This document shows positions 59,783 through 64,000 of a stretch of DNA of 64,000 nt, one piece after another. Source of the DNA: Tardiphaga alba (GTDB taxonomy: Bacteria; Pseudomonadota; Alphaproteobacteria; Rhizobiales; Xanthobacteraceae); assembly GCF_018279705.1 (NCBI RefSeq), contig NZ_CP036498.1:4047001-4111000 (forward strand), read 5' to 3'. Each line of letters begins with the position of its first letter. The first letter of the stretch is position 1. Position numbers and translations under genes: made by a program. The notes beneath the pieces are model-generated. The model was given only the letters and a program-made list of their open reading frames with translations. It had not been told where the DNA came from and did not search any database.

Positions 59783-60772
59783 TCAGTACAGCTTCGCGCC
59801 GGCGGCATCGACGACCTTGCCCCAGCGGACATGGTCTTCGCGGATGGTCTGCGCAAAGGCTTCGCGCGTCGAGGTGGTGACGCTGAGGCCCTGGGCTTCG
59901 AGACGCTCCTTCACATCCGGCAATGCGCCGATGCGGACCACTTCGGCATTGAGGCGATCGACGATGGCGTCGGGCGTGCCGGCAGGCACGACCAGACCGA
60001 ACCAGCTGTCGACGACAAAATCCTTGATGCCGGCTTCAGCAGCGGTCGGCACATTCGGCAGCTGCGGCGAGCGCTCGCGGCTGGTGACGAGAAGACCCTT
60101 CACCTTGCCGTCGCGGATCTGCGGCGCCAGCATGGTCAACGTGTCGAAGGACAGGTTGACCTGATTGCCGAGCAGCGCATTCACCGCAGGTGCCGAGCCC
60201 TTGAACGGGACATGCAGCAGGTCGGTGTCGGTGAGGCTCTTGAACAGCTCACCGCTCAGATGGCACAGCGTGCCCGGCCCGCACGACGAATAGGTGAACT
60301 TGCCCGGCTCCTTCTTCGCCGCAGCGACCAGCTCCTTCGCGGTCGAGACCGGCGCATCCGGGCTGGCGGCGAGCACGTAAGGCACCGAGGTCAGGTTCGA
60401 CACCGGGACAAAACTCTTGAACGGGTCGAACTGCACCTTGGTGTTGATATGCGGCAGGATGGTGAGCTGGCCGGCGGGCGCCAGCGACAGCGTGTAGCCA
60501 TCGGGATCGGCCTTGGCGACGGCTTCGGCCGCGATCGCCGTGCCGGCGCCGGCCTTGTTCTCGATCACCACGGTCTGCTTCAGCGCTTCACCGAGCTTGT
60601 CGGCAAAGACGCGTGCGGAAATATCGGCAGCGCCGCCCGGCGGGAACGGAACGACAAGCTTGATCGGACGGCTCGGCCAGACGTCAGCCGCGCAGGCCGC
60701 ACCGACGCCCGTGGTCAGCATGACCGAAGCGAAAGCGGCAGACAGAAGACGGAACAACAGGACGGAGCGCAC
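59783..60772 (-). CDS. Bug-family tripartite tricarboxylate transporter binding protein, orphan
   Basis: 329 residues with a signal peptide ending GVGAACAAD. WPSRPIKLVVPFPPGGAADI is the Bug/TctC N-terminal block; VVIENKAGAGTAIAAEAVAK and PDGYTLSLAPAGQLT are further family blocks. Binds carboxylic acids, nicotinate or aromatic acids in the periplasm. No TctAB membrane genes are in the window, as is common for these amplified proteins. The ligand may be related to the nearby aromatic-acid operon, but this is speculative. Confidence 0.92.
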   Translation of the reverse strand: MRSVLLFRLLSAAFASVMLTTGVGAACAADVWPSRPIKLVVPFPPGGAADISARVFADKLGEALKQTVVIENKAGAGTAIAAEAVAKADPDGYTLSLAPAGQLTILPHINTKVQFDPFKSFVPVSNLTSVPYVLAASPDAPVSTAKELVAAAKKEPGKFTYSSCGPGTLCHLSGELFKSLTDTDLLHVPFKGSAPAVNALLGNQVNLSFDTLTMLAPQIRDGKVKGLLVTSRERSPQLPNVPTAAEAGIKDFVVDSWFGLVVPAGTPDAIVDRLNAEVVRIGALPDVKERLEAQGLSVTTSTREAFAQTIREDHVRWGKVVDAAGAKLY

Positions 60773-61220
60773 GGGTGTGATCCTTTGGTTGAAGACGTTG
60801 TTTCACCGCTGCCCGCAGACACGATTCACCGGTCCCGCTCGCAAGAGCAGGTTGGAAAACCGGACAATGGTGGCTGTTTTTGTGACCGCCTGGGGCGCCT
60901 TGCGGCGCTTTCGGCGGCTTGGGAAGCAGCTTTATTAGCTAGCTAAAAATGTCATCGAAGCCCCGTTTCGACAAGGAAACGGGTTTGCAAATGCAATCCG
61001 CCGCAGAGTGGATTGCTATCGTGTTGCCACCTTCCGGCGACAAAATGCTTCTCTTCGCCCAATTGGCGGGGTCTGCCGCAGCGGAATCCTTCTCCGGCAG
61101 CCCCATCAGGACGGATTGACGACCTGCAAGGAACGCCCGGGCGGGACCGGCTGTTTGCCCCTGCTCCGCGGCTGTTGCAAAAGCACATGCGGTGATCATC
61201 TACACGACGGGAGTTCGATT
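60773..61220. other. 448-base intergenic region before the GreA-family gene
   Basis: Holds a perfect 12-bp palindrome TTAGCTAGCTAA (60935-60946) and a perfect 8-bp hairpin CCCGTTTC-GACAAG-GAAACGGG (60962-60983), about 240-290 bases before the GreA-family start. An antisense ORF (60939-61199) has no recognisable product. The region may carry a promoter and a structured leader. Confidence 0.4.
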
Positions 61221-61703
61221 TTGAGCGTTGCCTTCACCAAGGAAGAGAGTGCCGAAACGGCGTCGGAGACCCAGCTCCCCGACCGCCCGATTTCGCCGCA
61301 CCCGAATCTCGTCACCGAAGCGGGATTGAAGGCCCTGGAACGCCAGCTCGACGAGGCGCGCGCCGCCTATGAGGCGGCGCAGGCGATCGAGGACGTCAAT
61401 GAAAAGCGACGGCAGTCGGCGATCCCCGGCCGTGACACCCGCTACTTCGCCGAGCGCGTGCGCACGGCGCAGGTGATAGCGAAGCCCGAGACCACAGATA
61501 TCGTAGCCTTCGGCAGCACGGTGACCTTCCAGCGCGACGACGGGCGCGTGCAGACCTATCGCATCGTGGGCGAGGACGAGGCCGATCCGAAAGCCGGCTC
61601 GATCTCCTTCGTCTCGCCGGTGGCCAAGGCGCTGACCGGCAAAGCCGTCGGCGACGTCGTGGAGGCCTCCGGTCAGGAACTGGAAATCACGAAAATCGCG
61701 TGA
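61221..61703 (+). CDS. greA: GreA/GreB-family transcription elongation factor
   Basis: 160 residues from TTG 61221, with GGGAG 8-9 bases upstream; no ATG is in a sensible place. N-terminal coiled coil ~35-90 (HPNLVTEAGLKALERQLDEA) and C-terminal FKBP-like domain (FGSTVTFQRDDGRVQTYRIV, then AKALTGKAVGDVV). Stimulates transcript cleavage by backtracked RNA polymerase. It is divergent from the usual GreA (acidic tip region altered to AIPGRDTRYFAERV), so probably a second paralogue. Confidence 0.88.
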   Translation: MSVAFTKEESAETASETQLPDRPISPHPNLVTEAGLKALERQLDEARAAYEAAQAIEDVNEKRRQSAIPGRDTRYFAERVRTAQVIAKPETTDIVAFGSTVTFQRDDGRVQTYRIVGEDEADPKAGSISFVSPVAKALTGKAVGDVVEASGQELEITKIA

Positions 61704-61724
61704 CGCGGCGCGATGGCATCACGC

Positions 61725-61781
61725 AACGAAACGGCCCACGGCGCGATCCTCTCAAGGATCACTCCGTGGGCCGTCTCATTT
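61725..61781. terminator. Bidirectional terminator hairpin between convergent genes
   Basis: ACGGCCCACGG (61731-61741) pairs with CCGTGGGCCGT (61764-61774), with an inner GATCCT/AGGATC stem and outer ACGAAA/TTTCGT; serves the GreA-family and AraC genes. Confidence 0.7.
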
Positions 61782-61797
61782 CGTCAGAGCGCGTGGC

Positions 61798-62256
61798 TCA
61801 GCCGTTCATCGACTGGATGCGATATTTCGCAGGCGAGACGCTGAAGCGACGGCGGAAGCTGCGATGGAAGTAGGACAGCTCGTTGAAGCCGCAGGCCGCA
61901 GCGACTTCGCTGATCTTGAGCATGCACTGCTTGTCTTCGGTGAGCATGCGGCGGGCCTTGTCGAGGCGCAGCTGCATGATGCGGTCGGTAATGCTCAGCC
62001 CCGAACCCTGCAACAGGTCCTGGACGTAGCGGACGGAGAGGCCGAGCTTCTCGGCGACCACCCGCGTGGAGAACTGCTGGTCGGCGAAGCTCTCATTGAT
62101 CTGGTTGATGACGCTGGCAATGCGCGCGCCGCGCAGGCCGCCAACATCGGTCAGATTGACGGGATCCGTCTGGACGGGCGCCTCGTGCACCTTGGCGGTG
62201 ACGTGGTTGCTCGTGAAGTCGGAGTGGCTGCTGAAGGCAAGGTTTGTGTTTTCCAT
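61798..62256 (-). CDS. AraC-family transcriptional regulator, short form
   Basis: 152 residues from ATG 62256. The AraC HTH pair fills the C-terminal two thirds: VVAEKLGLSVRYVQDLLQGSG and ISEVAAACGFNELSYFHRSF, ending with SPAKYRIQ. The N-terminal 50 residues are too short for a cupin sensor domain, so it either lacks a ligand domain or is a partial duplicate. Target unknown. Confidence 0.88.
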   Translation of the reverse strand: MENTNLAFSSHSDFTSNHVTAKVHEAPVQTDPVNLTDVGGLRGARIASVINQINESFADQQFSTRVVAEKLGLSVRYVQDLLQGSGLSITDRIMQLRLDKARRMLTEDKQCMLKISEVAAACGFNELSYFHRSFRRRFSVSPAKYRIQSMNG

Positions 62257-62350
62257 GTTCCCAATCACCGCCCATTTCAGTGTGTGCGGAGGTATGTCGG
62301 CGGGAACCCCATCAAAGGTTCAATGGAACGTATAATTTTATTCAGGGGGC

Positions 62351-63838
62351 TTAACGGCCGCCGAGCTCCGGCGGCGGCGAACGGTCGAGGACATCGCCCT
62401 TGGGGCCCGTGAGCAGGTCGATCTCCACCTGCTCGATCACCAGCGGACCCCGCTTGCGGGTGAGATTGGCGACCCGCTCGATCCCCGCAAAGGCCTCCTG
62501 CCACTCCTTCTGGCCGGCGGCGTTGATGGCGCCGACCAGCAGCAGCTTGCCCGACAACTGCGCTTGCGTCGGCTCCGGCATGTTCACCCAGCGAATACGC
62601 TCCGCCCGCTGGGCCACGCAGGTGCCTTTCGGCAGATAGAAGGTCAGCCAGCTGGTCGTGCCGTAATCGGGCACCAGGATGCAGGTGGCGCCGGTGCGCT
62701 GACGCACGGCCTCGATCTCGGCTGCGAGTTCGACGAAGCCGACACCGATGCTGCGCACGGTAGCGTCGCGCTTGTAGCCGGACAGGAGGCCGGTATTGGC
62801 CTGGACCACCAGCGCCACGAACAGCACGGCGCCGCCCGGCCCGGCCCAGCGCAGGCAGAAATCGACCGAGCGCTGGGTCCGCGGGCTCCACCGCACCATG
62901 GTGGCGGCGACTGCCGCGGCAATGGCGAAAGCGGGATAGACCGGCGCCAGCCAGTTGGCCTCGACCCGCGCATGCAGCGCGTGCCAGACGAAATACAGGC
63001 TGATCACCCAGAACATGACGCTGACCAGCACCCGCGCCGGCAGTGCGCCGGGATTGCGGCGCGCCAGCGCGTAGAGGCCCATGGTGCCGAGGATGAACAC
63101 CAGCGGGGTCGCGAAGGCGAACTGGGTCGGGACCAGTTCGGCGACATAGACCGGGTTGAAATGTTCAATGCGGGCGCGGCCGAGCTGCTTGATGAACGAC
63201 ACCCATTGGTGATCGGCATTCCAGAACAGCACCGGCGAGAACACCGCGAAAGCGACGATGCCGCCGAGATAGGGCCATGGCGAGAGCAGCCAGCGCCGCA
63301 TCCGCGGCACGGCAACGAGCCAGATCAGGATCGCGGCGCCGAAGAACAGCGCCGTGTATTTCGACAGCAGCGCGATGCCCACGGCGACGCCGACTGCAAG
63401 CCACCAGACGCCCTGCCCGGTCGCCGCCACCTGCGCCAGCGCCAGCAGCACGAAGCTCGACGCCACCAACAGCGGCGCGTCGGGCGTCACGATCATCAGG
63501 CCGACCGAGGTGATCATGGTGGCGTTGAGCAGCAGCATCGACGACACCGCGATGCGCTTGCCGCCGAACAGGAGTTCGGCCGTGCGGTAGATCGCCCAGC
63601 TCATGGGCAGCGTCAGCAGCACCGAGACGACGCGCACGCCGAACGGCGTGTCACCCGCGATCATGGTGCCGAGCCGGATGACGACGGCGACCATCGGCGG
63701 ATGGTCGTAATAGCCGCCGGCCAGATGCCGCGACCACATCCAGTAATAGGCTTCGTCGAAGGTCAGCGGCGTCCATGCGGCCGCGATGAGCCGGATCACC
63801 ACCAGCGCGATCACCGCGGCAAAGGCGCCGCGGACCAT
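62351..63838 (-). CDS. GT39-family membrane glycosyltransferase (ArnT-like)
   Basis: 495 residues from ATG 63838, 6 bases after CAGGAG; GTG 63859 overlapping the upstream stop is the alternative. About ten membrane helices. Catalytic acidic pair and family motif in PLTFDEAYYWMWSRH, then YYDHPPMVAVVIRL. C-terminal periplasmic part with ATCILVPDYGTTSWLTFYLP. Transfers a sugar from a polyprenyl phosphate to an envelope lipid or protein in the periplasm. The upstream GtrA-like partner could supply or flip the sugar donor. Confidence 0.92.
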   Translation of the reverse strand: MVRGAFAAVIALVVIRLIAAAWTPLTFDEAYYWMWSRHLAGGYYDHPPMVAVVIRLGTMIAGDTPFGVRVVSVLLTLPMSWAIYRTAELLFGGKRIAVSSMLLLNATMITSVGLMIVTPDAPLLVASSFVLLALAQVAATGQGVWWLAVGVAVGIALLSKYTALFFGAAILIWLVAVPRMRRWLLSPWPYLGGIVAFAVFSPVLFWNADHQWVSFIKQLGRARIEHFNPVYVAELVPTQFAFATPLVFILGTMGLYALARRNPGALPARVLVSVMFWVISLYFVWHALHARVEANWLAPVYPAFAIAAAVAATMVRWSPRTQRSVDFCLRWAGPGGAVLFVALVVQANTGLLSGYKRDATVRSIGVGFVELAAEIEAVRQRTGATCILVPDYGTTSWLTFYLPKGTCVAQRAERIRWVNMPEPTQAQLSGKLLLVGAINAAGQKEWQEAFAGIERVANLTRKRGPLVIEQVEIDLLTGPKGDVLDRSPPPELGGR

Positions 63839-63855
63839 GCGAAGCTCCTGCGCCG

Positions 63856-64000
63856 TCACCGCTTGCGCCACACGAACAGGCCGGACATGGCGTAGTTCCA
63901 GACCACGCCCATCAGCGCGCCGGCGGCACCGGCGAGCCACCAGATCGGCTCGTTGTCATAGACCGAGAAGGCCACGCCGACATTGGCGAGCAGACCGACG
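63856..64000 (-). CDS. C-terminal end of a GtrA-like membrane protein
   Basis: 47 codons, start beyond the window. The chain ends WWLAGAAGALMGVVWNYAMS-GLFVWRKR (WWLAG...NYAMSGLFVW), typical of the last helix of GtrA-type flippases, alone or fused to a polyprenyl-phosphate-sugar synthase. The TGA overlaps a GTG of the glycosyltransferase gene, so they form one operon. Confidence 0.75.
   Translation of the reverse strand, partial: VGLLANVGVAFSVYDNEPIWWLAGAAGALMGVVWNYAMSGLFVWRKR

Noticed and set aside
60939-61199. 86-codon minus-strand ORF before the GreA-family gene
   Set aside because: Contains the hairpin and palindrome sequence in its end and has no convincing ribosome-binding site or family.
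62564-63895. 443-codon plus-strand ORF opposite the GT39 gene
   Set aside because: Extreme His/Arg/Gln composition typical of a reverse frame of a membrane protein gene.

Overview
The window reads as chromosome of an alphaproteobacterium of the Nitrobacteraceae (Bradyrhizobium / Rhodopseudomonas / Afipia relatives). The grounds are the G+C-rich, dense coding; a CYP199A-type P450 with its own [2Fe-2S] ferredoxin, as described in Rhodopseudomonas palustris; a groESL operon behind a CIRCE-like operator; many solute-binding proteins; and several families of interspersed intergenic palindromes. I saw no rRNA, tRNA, CRISPR array, transposase or integrase. Genus is an inference.

Layout. 1-2.1 kb: a less G+C-rich block of minus-strand hypothetical genes with one excisionase/AlpA-like DNA-binding protein, probably the edge of an integrated element. 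2.3-7.9 kb: an orphan binding protein and a four-carbon acid-sugar (D-threonate/D-erythronate type) catabolic operon: permease, DUF1537 kinase, PdxA2 dehydrogenase, DeoR regulator. 8.2-22.4 kb: a peptide-use region with two near-identical DppA-type binding proteins separated by a repeat-flanked GIY-YIG nuclease gene, an M20 peptidase, a dppBC-DF operon behind a textbook sigma-54 promoter, an M81 (MlrC-like) peptidase, an M20 amidohydrolase, an enoyl-CoA hydratase and an alpha/beta hydrolase. 22.5-30.4 kb: an NIT-domain chemoreceptor, thiol/redox enzymes (quinone reductase, DsbA-fold isomerase, GST-like), a MetE C-terminal-like methyltransferase, gpt and a CinA-type protein.

30.6-34.9 kb holds the Anbu cluster: circularly permuted ATP-grasp, alpha-E, transglutaminase and the Anbu proteasome-like protease, a conserved system whose chemistry is still unknown. 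It is followed by a frameshifted GNAT gene, an SDR, a HigBA-type toxin-antitoxin pair with its own operator, and a CNT nucleoside transporter. 38.4-44.4 kb is a Pho-box-preceded ugpC-A-E-B operon joined to two tandem metallophosphodiesterases, suggesting scavenging of glycerophosphodiesters under phosphate limitation. 44.4-47.5 kb: a histone-H1-like-tail/cupin fusion and groES-groEL. 47.6-56 kb: small regulator/target pairs (ArsR/SDR with a clear operator; Rrf2/AhpD-like with a promoter-overlapping operator), envelope or secreted proteins, a second transglutaminase-like protein, a DUF2778 protein and a DUF899 protein. 56.2-59.7 kb: MarR, CYP199A-type P450, ferredoxin and a binding protein, an aromatic-acid demethylation module. 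59.8-64 kb: a Bug-type binding protein, a GreA-family factor, an AraC-type regulator, a GT39 membrane glycosyltransferase and the end of a GtrA-like protein.

The strongest unexplained signals are the interspersed palindromes (at least six families in gene gaps, three sharing GTCAT...ATGAC ends and two sharing GTAGG...CCTAC ends), the GIY-YIG gene sitting between direct copies of one family, and the Anbu cluster.
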